From contig JAFGWT010000514.1 of the NCBI GenBank assembly GCA_016937015.1, positions 1 to 52,655 on the forward strand: DNA of 52,655 nt, in the 5' to 3' direction. The stretch is from Deltaproteobacteria bacterium. Its GTDB lineage: Bacteria > Myxococcota_A > Polyangia > JAAYKL01. Positions 1-7,621 of the stretch are shown here, piece by piece. The position numbers were made by a program, and so were the translations under genes. Within the stretch, counting starts at the first letter, position 1. Every line of letters begins with the position of its first letter. The notes under the pieces are model-generated. The model saw only the letters and a list, made by a program, of their open reading frames with translations, searched no databases and had not been told where the DNA came from.

Positions 1-138
1 AACATAAAACCCCAGTGCGAAGCGAAAACAGGCGCCAGGCCCATGGAAAGCGCAAACTGACCATGCCGGTCCGCTGGGTCCAACCGAAACAATTGACTTT
101 CAGGGCTTTGATTACCATCAAATTTACTTTGTATCGCT

Positions 139-603
139 CTATTCCAGGTCGAAAACGCGGGTGCCGCCAAATTCCTCGACCAGAATGTCATCGTATTTAT
201 CAGCGTAGTACCCGACCATATTGAGCATTTCCTGAACTTCCAGCCGGTTTAAATCAAGCACCGTGCGTTCAGACACCAGTACCACCATGTCGCGCTGTAT
301 CAGCCCAAAGGCCACCCCTGGCAACTGGGTGCCGTTCAGTTCGAGCAGCCTGATGGCGGCCTCCTTCGAGATGCCTTTATCCATTTTTACAATTGGCGAC
401 ACGACGCGAATGCGACCGGCCGCGTGGTCACTTCCTGGAACCAGCGAAATCATAATATCCGCCGAGCCGCGCGCCACCTGCCAGGCATGTCCCCCCACCA
501 CGGATTCCATTTCATTGCCGGCGGCGTCGACCCCCAGGTCTCTGAGCACGGATTCCACGATTTTTTTTGCTTTGGAAAGCCCTTTTTCCAGTTTTCCGGT
601 CAT
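139..603 (-). CDS. YbjN-like small cytoplasmic protein
   Basis: A predicted soluble protein of 154 residues with no signal peptide or membrane segment. It opens with a charged helix (MTGKLEKGLSKAKKIVES), then has a beta-rich core containing AWQVARGSADIMISLV and ends with a helix around LNRLEVQEMLNMVGYYADK. This layout resembles the YbjN / type III secretion chaperone-like fold, which is common in deltaproteobacteria and has no settled biochemical role. I chose the ATG at 603 over the in-frame ATG at 627 because GAGGTG lies about 6 nt ahead of it. On the same strand TTGACA (667-662) could be a -35 box, but the -10 that would match it is weak. The gene stands alone, downstream of and codirectional with the nucleotidyltransferase pair. 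The family assignment is by resemblance only. Confidence 0.6.
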   Translation of the reverse strand: MTGKLEKGLSKAKKIVESVLRDLGVDAAGNEMESVVGGHAWQVARGSADIMISLVPGSDHAAGRIRVVSPIVKMDKGISKEAAIRLLELNGTQLPGVAFGLIQRDMVVLVSERTVLDLNRLEVQEMLNMVGYYADKYDDILVEEFGGTRVFDLE

Positions 604-753
604 AAAAGTCACCTCTGTAAAAATCAATTGGTTACCGCATGGTTGTCCAAAGAGGAGTGATTGTCAATTGTTAAAAGCCTCGGGGGGCATTGGGACCTGA
701 GTGTGCAGACGACTCATCTGTGAGTGTCATCGTGTGGGGATAAAATGCACATA

Positions 754-1203
754 TCATTTTTGCATTTTTTTTACTTCCAAAAGAACCCTGGCATCTTCCT
801 GATGCTTTGGTTTGTCAATGCCGCTTTTTATCTGCAGCAACGCATCAATGCCAATCCAGTTCGCCGGCGCACGACCGTAAGACTCAGTCACACGAGACGC
901 CCACGCTGAATCGAAATCCATACCTTCAATACGCAAAAAGAAATCCAGTCGGTTTGGTGCGATTCCCAGCTGAAGCACTTCAGACTGGTCAGAGTCGCTG
1001 ACTGATGCAGGGGAACCAAATTCGGCTAATGCCGCATTGGCCCGTTGAATATTTTCACTGTAATACGCCAGCCATATATCCATATCCTTTGTGTATCTTG
1101 GCTTCGCGTGAAAAATAAATGCAAGTCCGCCGATAATCAGATACTTCACTTCATGCTTGTGCAGCAACATGAGCATGTCCTCAAAATCACTGACTGCTTC
1201 CAT
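754..1203 (-). CDS. Nucleotidyltransferase-fold protein (AbiEii/MNT-like)
   Basis: A 149-residue protein with the signature of the polymerase-beta-type nucleotidyltransferase superfamily: a Gly-Gly pair in YLIIGGLAFIFHAKPRYTKD followed by the paired acidic residues of DMDIWL. It matches the short DUF6036/AbiEii-like proteins that transfer a nucleotide to a protein or RNA and often act as one half of a toxin-antitoxin or phage-defence pair. The start is the ATG at 1203, because AGGAG sits 7 nt upstream. The longer frame to 1269 would only add residues inside the upstream gene. Its first codons overlap the end of the small gene at 1187-1405, which implies translational coupling. Catalytic activity and target cannot be told from the sequence. 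Confidence 0.7.
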   Translation of the reverse strand: MEAVSDFEDMLMLLHKHEVKYLIIGGLAFIFHAKPRYTKDMDIWLAYYSENIQRANAALAEFGSPASVSDSDQSEVLQLGIAPNRLDFFLRIEGMDFDSAWASRVTESYGRAPANWIGIDALLQIKSGIDKPKHQEDARVLLEVKKMQK

Positions 1204-1405
1204 CGGTATTCTCCTGATGATTGATATGCGCCTGCTGCACCAATGCCACATCCCGCAAAATAGCAACATGCGCAGACAGCCGCTCTGCCGGACTCAACGA
1301 CTGCCAAAATGCCAGATCCCACTGTTCAGCCTGCTCATGGGATTTGGCCCTGCTGAAGACCATTCGTGCGCGCCGCGCGGCAGCTCTTTTTTCGAATGTT
1401 GACAT
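1187..1405 (-). CDS. Small partner protein of the nucleotidyltransferase
   Basis: A 72-residue, strongly basic-then-acidic, mostly helical protein (MSTFEKRAAARRARMVFSRA, then LAFWQSLSPAERLSAHVAIL). Small proteins with a 'W-x-x-LSP-x-ER' segment are frequently encoded directly ahead of nucleotidyltransferase genes of the AbiEii/MNT type, so I read it as the partner of the downstream gene. The 3' end overlaps the ATG at 1203 by 17 bp. The region before the start has only a weak ribosome site, but TGATATATT just upstream could serve as a -10 region. No DNA-binding motif is evident. Whether it is an antitoxin, an adaptor or a substrate is unknown. Confidence 0.6.
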   Translation of the reverse strand: MSTFEKRAAARRARMVFSRAKSHEQAEQWDLAFWQSLSPAERLSAHVAILRDVALVQQAHINHQENTDGSSQ

Positions 1406-1468
1406 ACAGGGAATATATCAGATTTTTCTGCTGCGACGAATCATATTCGTCCGAACTGAAAACCACAG

Positions 1469-4198
1469 TCAATGAGCGTCGTCCCAGTTTTTACCCACGC
1501 CGGCTTCCACTTTAAGGGGCACATCCAGGGTCATGGCGTTTTCCATTTCGCGGACAACCAGCGCACGAACGGCATCCACTTCATTTTCGGGCACTTCAAG
1601 CACCAGCTCGTCGTGGACGGTCAGCAGCATCTGCGCTCTGAGCCCGGCGGATTCAAGCGCCTTATCCACATTGATCATGGCCACTTTGAGTAAATCCGCG
1701 GCGGTGCCCTGAATTGGCATATTGCGCGCCATGCGTTCCGCATGCTGACGCACGTTAAAATTCGATGAATCAATTTCCCTAAGATCCCGCTTGCGACCCA
1801 GCAGGGTGAACACGGCTTTTTCCCCCTTCACTTTGGCCACCACGTCATCCATGTAGCGGGCCACCCCTTTGTACAATGCAAAATAGGTGTCAATGAACCG
1901 CTGGGCTCCCGGGCGGCTAATCCCCAGCTCTTTTGCCAGCGAAAAACTGGTCTTGCCGTAAATCACCCCAAAGTTCACGGTTTTGGCCATGCTGCGCTGT
2001 TCCCTGGATACCGGCATGTCGTCGTCAAGACCAAACACGGCGCGGGCGGTGCGCTCGTGAATATCGCGATCGTGAATGTAGGCGTCCTTAAGCGCCTCGT
2101 CACCGGACAGGTGAGCGAGGATGCGCAGCTCAATCTGAGAATAATCCGCGCTCATCAGCACGCAGCCGTCTTTGGCCACAAACGCCTTGCGAATGTCCCG
2201 TCCGCGTTCGGTACGAATGGGAATATTCTGCAGATTGGGGTTGGTGCTCGACAGCCGTCCAGTGGCGGCAATGGCCTGATTGAAGCTGGTATGAATGCGT
2301 CCGGTATGTGGATTCACCTGTTTGGGCAACGCATCCAGATAGGTGCTTTTTAATTTGGTCAGATTACGGTGTTCCAAAAGCACTCTGGGCAAATCGTGCA
2401 TAAACGCCAGGGTCTCCAGCACTTCTGAATCCGTGGAGTAGCCGGTCTTTGTTTTTTTCTGAGTGGGCAGGTTCAACTCTTCAAACAGAATTTCCTGCAG
2501 CTGCTTTGGCGAGGCCAGGTTAAACTGTCGCCCCGCCAGTTGGTGCGCCTCCTTTTCCAATTCGTCGATGCGTGCACCAAATTCCGCCGACATGACATGC
2601 AGCTGCGCCACATCCACCTGAACCCCGGCCAGCTCCATTTTACACAGCACCCTGGCCAGAGGAATCTCAATATCCCTAAGCAGTGGCATCATCCCGGCAG
2701 CGTCCACGTTCTTTTCAAGGGTACGCGCCAAATCAAAGGCCACTTCGGCATCCTCGGCCGCGTAGTGGGTGGCATTCTCAACCGACACTTCGTTAAACAG
2801 GAGCTGCGTGCCGCGACCTTTCTGGGTCACATCGCTGTACGACTGCAGCGTGCGATTGAGCAGCGTCTTTGCCAGCGCATCCAGCGAATGCGACCTTTCC
2901 TGAGCGCTCAGCAGATAGGACGCCAGCATGGGATCGATGGGGACATTCTGAATGACAATGCCGTGCCGTCTGAAAATCGTGTCTTCGTACTTAATATTTT
3001 GCACAATGACTTCAATTTCAGGCGCTTCGAGCAGCGGCTTCACGATTTTGAGCACATCGTCAAGGGGGACGCAGTCGCCGCTCCTGTGGGCGATAGGCAC
3101 GTAGTATCCCACGTAGGGTTCACAGCAGAGCGCCAGTCCCACAATCTCAGCCACCACCGCATCCACGCTCGTGGTTTCCAAATCCACTGCGAACCGGCCC
3201 GTCTCGCGAATCTGCGCCGCAATTTTCTCAAGGTCACCTATTGAAGCGACGGTATGATACGTCACCGCCACAGTTGGCGTTTCGGTGTTTGCAGACTCGT
3301 GCCCCTTAAAAAGGCGATCGCGCAACTGATGAAATTCAAAGCGATTGAGCAGCGGCACCATCACGTCGGGGTCAATGGTGTTGTCCGCACAGTCCGAAAG
3401 CTGCCATTCAATCGGCACGTCGAACTTCAAGGCCACCAGTTCGCGGGAAATACGTGCGTCGGCCTCGTGCTCGGCCAATCGCTTTTGCATGGCTTTGGAT
3501 TTTATCTTTTCGAGGTTGGCGTACATGCCGTCCAGACCACCCAGCTCGCACAGCAGTGGCGCCGCGGTTTTGGGGCCCACCCTGGGCACCCCTGGGATAT
3601 TGTCAGAGCTGTCTCCCGAAAGTGCCAGCAAATCCCCAACCAGACTGGGCGGCACCAGCCATTTTTCCTCAACCGCTGCCGCGTCCCAGATTTTCTTTTT
3701 CATGGTGTCGAGCATCACCACGTTGTCAGACACCAGCTGCAGCAAGTCCTTATCGCCCGACACAACCACCGCTTTAAGCCCCGCATCCACCGCCGCCTTC
3801 ACCGCTGTGGCGATAATGTCATCGGCTTCAAAGCCGTCCTGTTGCAGCACCGTGAACCCAAAGGCATTGACCAGTTCTTCAACAAACGGAAACTGCACTT
3901 TTAAATCATCGGGGGGCGGCGGCCGGTTGGCTTTGTACTCGGGATATATCTCCTTGCGGAAGGTGGGGGTTTTGGAGTCCATGGCAATGGCAATATGCGC
4001 GGGTTCGTATTCCTTCAACAGCGAGACCATCATATTGGCCACCCCGAATACCGCGCCGGTCGGCGTGCCGTCCGATGTGGAAAGATACCCGGTTGAAAAA
4101 TACGCTCTAAAAATAAACGAAGAAACGTCCACAATGTAAAAAACGTCTTTTTCGTCTGCTGACAATGTCTGTAATATCTGATCTTTCATAACCCGCAT
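1469..4198 (-). CDS. polA: DNA polymerase I
   Basis: A full three-domain DNA polymerase I of about 909 residues, used for Okazaki fragment processing and repair synthesis. Residues 15-300 form the 5'-nuclease with the helix-hairpin region IPGVPRVGPKTAAPLL (about 201-216). Residues 335-500 form the 3'-5' exonuclease with Exo I Asp339/Glu341 (FAVDLET) and Exo III Tyr479/Asp483. The polymerase domain follows with motif A DYSQIELR (685), motif B RSMAKTVNFGVIYG (735) and motif C VHDEL (861). In Exo II the usual N-x-K-[YF]-D reads NIKYE, so Asp appears replaced by Glu405. The reading frame extends upstream to 4234, but that extension is encoded by a dispersed 36-bp repeat, so I place the start at the ATG at 4198 or at 4189. 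The gene is divergent from the toxin-antitoxin pair. Confidence 0.95.
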   Translation of the reverse strand: MRVMKDQILQTLSADEKDVFYIVDVSSFIFRAYFSTGYLSTSDGTPTGAVFGVANMMVSLLKEYEPAHIAIAMDSKTPTFRKEIYPEYKANRPPPPDDLKVQFPFVEELVNAFGFTVLQQDGFEADDIIATAVKAAVDAGLKAVVVSGDKDLLQLVSDNVVMLDTMKKKIWDAAAVEEKWLVPPSLVGDLLALSGDSSDNIPGVPRVGPKTAAPLLCELGGLDGMYANLEKIKSKAMQKRLAEHEADARISRELVALKFDVPIEWQLSDCADNTIDPDVMVPLLNRFEFHQLRDRLFKGHESANTETPTVAVTYHTVASIGDLEKIAAQIRETGRFAVDLETTSVDAVVAEIVGLALCCEPYVGYYVPIAHRSGDCVPLDDVLKIVKPLLEAPEIEVIVQNIKYEDTIFRRHGIVIQNVPIDPMLASYLLSAQERSHSLDALAKTLLNRTLQSYSDVTQKGRGTQLLFNEVSVENATHYAAEDAEVAFDLARTLEKNVDAAGMMPLLRDIEIPLARVLCKMELAGVQVDVAQLHVMSAEFGARIDELEKEAHQLAGRQFNLASPKQLQEILFEELNLPTQKKTKTGYSTDSEVLETLAFMHDLPRVLLEHRNLTKLKSTYLDALPKQVNPHTGRIHTSFNQAIAATGRLSSTNPNLQNIPIRTERGRDIRKAFVAKDGCVLMSADYSQIELRILAHLSGDEALKDAYIHDRDIHERTARAVFGLDDDMPVSREQRSMAKTVNFGVIYGKTSFSLAKELGISRPGAQRFIDTYFALYKGVARYMDDVVAKVKGEKAVFTLLGRKRDLREIDSSNFNVRQHAERMARNMPIQGTAADLLKVAMINVDKALESAGLRAQMLLTVHDELVLEVPENEVDAVRALVVREMENAMTLDVPLKVEAGVGKNWDDAH

Positions 4199-4205
4199 TC
4201 GTAAA

Positions 4206-4241
4206 CCGCCCCCGCCACACCGGTCAAGGATCAAATGGGGG
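4206..4241. repeat. 36-bp dispersed repeat, copy 1
   Basis: This stretch recurs at 5865-5900 with 34 of 36 positions identical by eye. It lies directly upstream of the polA start and would encode the spurious N-terminal extension ILDRCGGGG in that frame. The other copy lies downstream of the DUF4143 ATPase gene. It has C-rich and G-rich ends around a core CACCGGTCAAGGATCAAA. Confidence 0.85.
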
Positions 4242-4262
4242 TTAGTGCAACTGAATGTTCAA

Positions 4263-4291
4263 TTGACACTTCATGCATTCTGCAGTACATT
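4263..4291 (+). promoter_or_regulatory. Sigma-70-type promoter of the toxin-antitoxin operon
   Basis: A perfect -35 box TTGACA (4263-4268) is followed after 17 nt by TACATT (4286-4291), which matches TATAAT at four of six positions. Transcription would start about 10 nt before the antitoxin ATG at 4309, leaving a very short leader with AGAGGTG at 4298-4304. The leader is short but still holds the ribosome site. Confidence 0.65.
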
Positions 4292-4308
4292 TTCATCAGA
4301 GGTGAAGA

Positions 4309-4584
4309 ATGACTGACAATGCGACAACAACACTTCAGGCGAGACTGGATCCAGACAGCAAACGGGCTGTGGAGGAAGCGGCACGACTGCGCCATGTGGG
4401 CATATCCGACTACATCAGACTGGTACTGGTGCAAACCGCCAAACGGGAAGTCGAAGCATCCGAAAAGCGCATCCTGCAGATGACAGCCGACGAACAGGAG
4501 CGTCTGTGGGATGCCCTTCAGGCGTCGGCCAGTCCCAGCCCGGCGCAACAGAAACTTGGCAAAATCATGCAGGGGGACATGTGA
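4309..4584 (+). CDS. DUF1778 (TacA-like) antitoxin
   Basis: A 91-residue protein with the ribbon-helix-helix layout of DUF1778 antitoxins. A beta strand (TTLQARLDPDSKRAVEEAAR, residues 7-26) comes first, then a helix with ISDYIRLVLVQTAKREVEA. The tail (PSPAQQKLGKIM) is typical of the toxin-binding region of TacA-like proteins. These proteins bind and neutralise a GNAT toxin and repress their own promoter. The gene has a strong promoter and ribosome site, and its last codons overlap the start of the acetyltransferase gene. No palindromic operator stands out in the short leader. Confidence 0.88.
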   Translation: MTDNATTTLQARLDPDSKRAVEEAARLRHVGISDYIRLVLVQTAKREVEASEKRILQMTADEQERLWDALQASASPSPAQQKLGKIMQGDM

Positions 4585-5105
4585 CCCCAATTCAGTGGCC
4601 TGCGGGATTCCATATTGAACAATTAACTCGGGAACATAAGCGAAACAGCTTCTGCAGCGGTGTTGCGACCGTTGACGAATGGCTTAAAAAACGCGCCCGT
4701 CAGGCTCAGGACAAACATCTATCGGTCACCCGTGTGTTGCTGGATTCAAATGCAAACGTTGTTGGTTATTACACGCTCGCAATGGGACAGGTGAGTTTTG
4801 ATGAACTCCCGCTTCATATCATTAAAAAACTGCCCGCCACTCTGCTGCCCATCCTCACCCTGGCGTGGCTTGGAATCGACAAACGCCACCAGCAAAAGAG
4901 ATTGGGCGAGCGTCTCCTTGCCCAGGCGCTTCGCGATTGTCATACCACCGGAAAGCTGATGCCTTTTGTTGCCGTCCTGCTGGACTGCGCCACCAAAAAC
5001 GCAAAACGGTTTTACCAGCGCTATGACTTTGAGGAACTGCCCGGCCACCCCATGACGCTGATGCTCCCATGGAATCTGCTCGACGCAATGATGCACCTAA
5101 AATGA
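4581..5105 (+). CDS. GNAT-family toxin (TacT-like)
   Basis: A 174-residue GCN5-related N-acetyltransferase of the TacT/AtaT toxin type, which acetylates the amino group of charged tRNAs and stops translation. Family features are the opening IEQLTREHKRNSFCSGVATV with a Leu-rich DEWLKKRARQAQ helix, the acetyl-CoA loop region LAWLGIDKRHQQKRLGERLL, and FYQRYDFEELPG near the end. The start is the GTG at 4581, overlapping the antitoxin stop, with AGGGGG at 4571-4576 ahead of it. The frame continues upstream to 4506, but that part is inside the antitoxin gene and not protein-like. Function is inferred from family and gene order. The target tRNA cannot be read from the sequence. Confidence 0.88.
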   Translation: MTPIQWPAGFHIEQLTREHKRNSFCSGVATVDEWLKKRARQAQDKHLSVTRVLLDSNANVVGYYTLAMGQVSFDELPLHIIKKLPATLLPILTLAWLGIDKRHQQKRLGERLLAQALRDCHTTGKLMPFVAVLLDCATKNAKRFYQRYDFEELPGHPMTLMLPWNLLDAMMHLK

Positions 5106-5108
5106 AAA

Positions 5109-5235
5109 CCGTGCCCATTGTGTGCGCGGCCAAAAGTCTGCCCTATTCTTTCCTGAAAGGTCGACATCAAGCACTCGCCCCTTTTTCAAAAAGGGGCCAC
5201 GGGGATTTTCACACGTCCAATCGAATAATTATACC
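5109..5235. repeat. Dispersed repeat A, copy 1, with perfect hairpin
   Basis: About 127 bp that recurs at 7262-7389 with scattered substitutions and one 1-bp indel. It contains a perfect inverted repeat at 5177-5197, with arms GCCCCTTTTT and AAAAAGGGGC around a single C. It sits just downstream of the GNAT toxin gene, and the hairpin could end its transcription although no clean U-run follows. Confidence 0.85.
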
Positions 5236-5270
5236 GAGCTATTCGAGGTGTTTGCAATGCAGTCGTATTC

Positions 5271-5357
5271 TGTTTTTCCTGGGATCGCGGAGCTCCTGCG
5301 CCGCCCATCCGCATTCAAATAGTCTGCGGAGAGGGCGTGCCCCGTCCCAGGAAAAAA
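5271..5357. repeat. Inverted-repeat-bounded element E, copy 1
   Basis: The stretch is bounded by TTTTTCCTGGGA and its complement TCCCAGGAAAAA, and contains the phrase CGCCGCCCATCCGCATTCA. A related phrase occurs at 5462-5531, which suggests two diverged copies of one short palindromic element. No coding potential was seen. Confidence 0.5.
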
Positions 5358-5461
5358 CTGATATTCGATAGCCCAGCCCCTTCCCCCAAAGTCCAAACGA
5401 CCCCCGGGGGAAGGCCGGGATGGGGGTGACACAGGGCAATCAAGTTCTACCATTCCTAAAA

Positions 5462-5531
5462 CGCGAAGCGCCTGCGCCGCTCAACCGCATTCAGAAGATT
5501 TGCGGAGCTGGAGCTCCGCGCTTCCCAGGAA
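5462..5531. repeat. Element E, copy 2
   Basis: It shares CGCCGCTCAACCGCATTCA, a TTTGCGGAG segment and a terminal CCCAGGA with the copy at 5271-5357. It also carries an internal GGAGCTGGAGCTCC inverted motif. Diverged, and supported by visual alignment only. Confidence 0.45.
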
Positions 5532-5616
5532 GAAAACCAGAATCACACACCCCTCAATATTGCCATGTCCCAGCAAACGACCCGCGAATACGCGCGGGAC
5601 CACACTGGCTAATCCG
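5529..5616. repeat. Dispersed repeat C, copy 1
   Basis: About 88 bp that recurs at 9178-9263. Shared blocks include GAAAACCAGAATCACAC, ATTGCCATGTCCC and GGCTAATCCG. On the minus strand both copies keep an open frame reading GHGN[IF]EGC, but no complete protein can be built from it. Confidence 0.75.
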
Positions 5617-5864
5617 ATCACAACGCTCATCTCCTTCAACCTCTTCTCCCCACCAGGCGGCAAAAGTGCCTTTGGCGCGGCCGTTCTCGGGATTGTCATC
5701 AACAGGCTCAGCCCAGCCGGCAAATCCGCCTTCTATAAAATTCAAATGTTTTGCCGTGCCATAACAATGATCACCCCCAAAAACCTGTCATCTGCGAAGG
5801 AACCATCACCGCCCTGCCCGGCGACGCCTACGCCTGCAAGTTGTAATAAAAATACAAATTGAAC

Positions 5865-5900
5865 CCGCCCCCACCACACCGGTCAAGGATCAAAGGGGGG
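5865..5900. repeat. 36-bp dispersed repeat, copy 2
   Basis: Near-identical to 4206-4241 (two differences). It lies about 75 bp beyond the stop of the DUF4143 ATPase gene. Confidence 0.85.
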
Positions 5901-5975
5901 ATAAACGAATTCATCGCGCGCGAAGAGCGCTGCAAAAAGACAGTATCGCAACACTTTTTAACAGGAGAGATATGG

Positions 5976-7133
5976 TCAGAAGAGGTCGCCATTCCATAAG
6001 GCCTCGAGAAAATACCGAAACGGCATAATATCGATGCCCTCGCTGGTCTGCCGATATTTGGGTTCACTGCAAACCACAACACGACGTTTGGTTTCGGGAT
6101 GGTCTTCCAAAAGTTGTATCAACCCTTTTAGATGCCCTGAATGAATGCGGTCCGACGATTTGACCTCAATGGCCACATCAATGTGATTGATAATGAAATC
6201 CACCTCAACGCCAGTGCTCAAACGCCAGTAATGTATGTCTGCAAATCGCTCGCGATACAGATTGTAACTGTTCAATTCGTGAAATACCCAGTTTTCAAAC
6301 GCCTTTCCAAAATCGGATGTGCCGGTGGCGATATGCCCCCTTCTGGTTAATACATTTACAACACCAACATCTGAAAAATAGAATTTGGGCGCAACCGAGA
6401 TTCGCCGTTTGGGCCGGCGACGATAGCTTTGAACAAATCGACCCAGCATTGTATCGGTAAGGATTTCAAAATAGTTTTTCACCGTATCCGCCGAGAGTCC
6501 CACATCGCGCGCAATATTGGTGTAGTTCACTGTTTCGGTGTCGCTGAGTGCAGCGATATTCAAAAACTCGGAAAATGACGGCAGGTTTCTAACCAGCCCC
6601 TCGCTGGCAATCTCCTCTTTCAGATAATTGGCGACGTAACTGTGCTGCAATCTCGTGGCAGCGTTTGACATTGCGAATCTTGGCAGATAGCCGCGGTTCA
6701 GAAAATCGTTCAGGACATAATCCTTTGGCAACTCCGCAAGGGAAAACCCATTCAATTCGTATCGAATCGCTCTGCCGCCAAGCATATTCGCATTACCGTG
6801 CTTCAACTTGCGGGCGCTGGAACCGCAAAGTGCGAACTGAATGCCATACAGTTCGTGCAGATACTGTACTTCATCCAGAATCCCGGGCACCTTTTGCACT
6901 TCGTCAATCACAACGAAGCGGTTTTTGCTGTCTGCCTGAAGTTCTTCCCTGAGATGTTCCGGATGACTGATATAACGCCTGAATTCTTCGGGTTTAAGCA
7001 AATCAACCCAAATCGCATGGGGATAGGTTTGTCGAAGCAGCGTACTCTTCCCGGTCTGTCTGGGCCCCCACAAAAAAAAGGTTTCCTCTCCCCCATTGGG
7101 TAATTGCAAAAGTCTTTTGTAATTATCGACCAT
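5976..7133 (-). CDS. AAA_14 / DUF4143 family ATPase
   Basis: A 385-residue single-protein ATPase of the AAA_14-DUF4143 type, widespread and often strain-variable in bacteria. The N-terminal part has Walker A GPRQTGKST (about 24-32) and Walker B FVVIDEVQKV, then the sensor-like LCGSSARKLK. The C-terminal part has the DUF4143 pattern KFYFSDVGVVNVLTRRG, FGKAFENWVFHEL and GVEVDFIINHIDVAIEVKSS, which resembles a nuclease-fold segment. The biological role of the family is not established. The ribosome site before the ATG at 7133 is weak. Repeat elements flank the gene on both sides, consistent with an acquired accessory gene. Confidence 0.85.
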   Translation of the reverse strand: MVDNYKRLLQLPNGGEETFFLWGPRQTGKSTLLRQTYPHAIWVDLLKPEEFRRYISHPEHLREELQADSKNRFVVIDEVQKVPGILDEVQYLHELYGIQFALCGSSARKLKHGNANMLGGRAIRYELNGFSLAELPKDYVLNDFLNRGYLPRFAMSNAATRLQHSYVANYLKEEIASEGLVRNLPSFSEFLNIAALSDTETVNYTNIARDVGLSADTVKNYFEILTDTMLGRFVQSYRRRPKRRISVAPKFYFSDVGVVNVLTRRGHIATGTSDFGKAFENWVFHELNSYNLYRERFADIHYWRLSTGVEVDFIINHIDVAIEVKSSDRIHSGHLKGLIQLLEDHPETKRRVVVCSEPKYRQTSEGIDIMPFRYFLEALWNGDLF

Positions 7134-7261
7134 AAATCGGAAATTACATGAAATATCCGATCATAACAAGAAGATTGCAAACAATTGCAGAGCAGATACC
7201 AAATTCCGCACGGGTAGTGCACCAATGTCATGGCGCGCATCCCGGCACCATCATCCTGTAA

Positions 7262-7389
7262 CCGCGCCCCTTGTGTACGCGGCCAAAAGACTGCTCCTAT
7301 TCTTTCCTGTAAGGTCGACATCAAGCACTCGCCCCTTTTTCAAAAAGGGGCCACGGGGATTTTCACACGTCCAATCGAATGATTTTACC
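7262..7389. repeat. Dispersed repeat A, copy 2, with perfect hairpin
   Basis: Second copy of the element at 5109-5235. The same 10-bp-arm inverted repeat around one C lies at 7331-7351. Here it runs directly into repeat B1, whereas copy 1 does not. Confidence 0.85.
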
Positions 7390-7504
7390 GGAAGGAAACG
7401 CAAACCGCTTGAATCAAAACCGCCATACCCCCTGAAAGTTCCCCCGAATTCGAGCAGGTCCGCAGCTTGTAATCATGCATTCCGGATCACCTTCCACTTC
7501 ATCC
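7381..7504. repeat. Dispersed repeat B, copy 1
   Basis: 124 bp that recurs at 9318-9441 with only about two differences by eye. It starts GATTTTACCGGAAGG and ends CTTCCACTTCATCC. High identity suggests a recent copying event. Confidence 0.9.
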
Positions 7505-7621
7505 GTCCATGTGGCGGCAAAGGTCCCCCGGGCGCGGCCGTTTTCTTTGGGATTAAACGGCAATCAGGATTTGGTGTGACAGTAAAAAAAATGGCGTGCA
7601 AAACAACGAAAGCGGACTGGA

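Larger units (their letters stand above)
5106..5975. other. 870-bp gene-free stretch made of dispersed repeats
   Basis: No open frame here has a credible start, ribosome site or family resemblance. Most of the stretch is covered by repeat copies listed separately: A1, E1, E2, C1 and the 36-bp element. A short block at 5656-5696 (GGCGGCAAAAGTGCC start) resembles 7513-7553. Several frames stay open over tens of codons because the repeats lack stops, but none continues into a recognisable protein. Confidence 0.6.
7134..7621. other. 488-bp gene-free stretch carrying repeats A2 and B1
   Basis: The interval upstream of the ATPase gene and downstream of the first Asp-Thr lipoprotein gene holds repeat A2 (7262-7389) joined directly to repeat B1 (7381-7504). 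A block at 7513-7553 resembles 5656-5696. From about 7590 the sequence matches that at 8403, the downstream flank of the second lipoprotein gene. No gene is supported. Confidence 0.6.

Noticed and set aside
2540-3244. 234-codon plus-strand frame
   Set aside because: Antisense to the exonuclease part of polA, with a composition typical of a shadow frame.
4506-4580. Upstream extension of the GNAT toxin from the ATG at 4506
   Set aside because: It overlaps the antitoxin gene in another frame and is not acetyltransferase-like. The GTG at 4581 has a good ribosome site and the normal family N-terminus.
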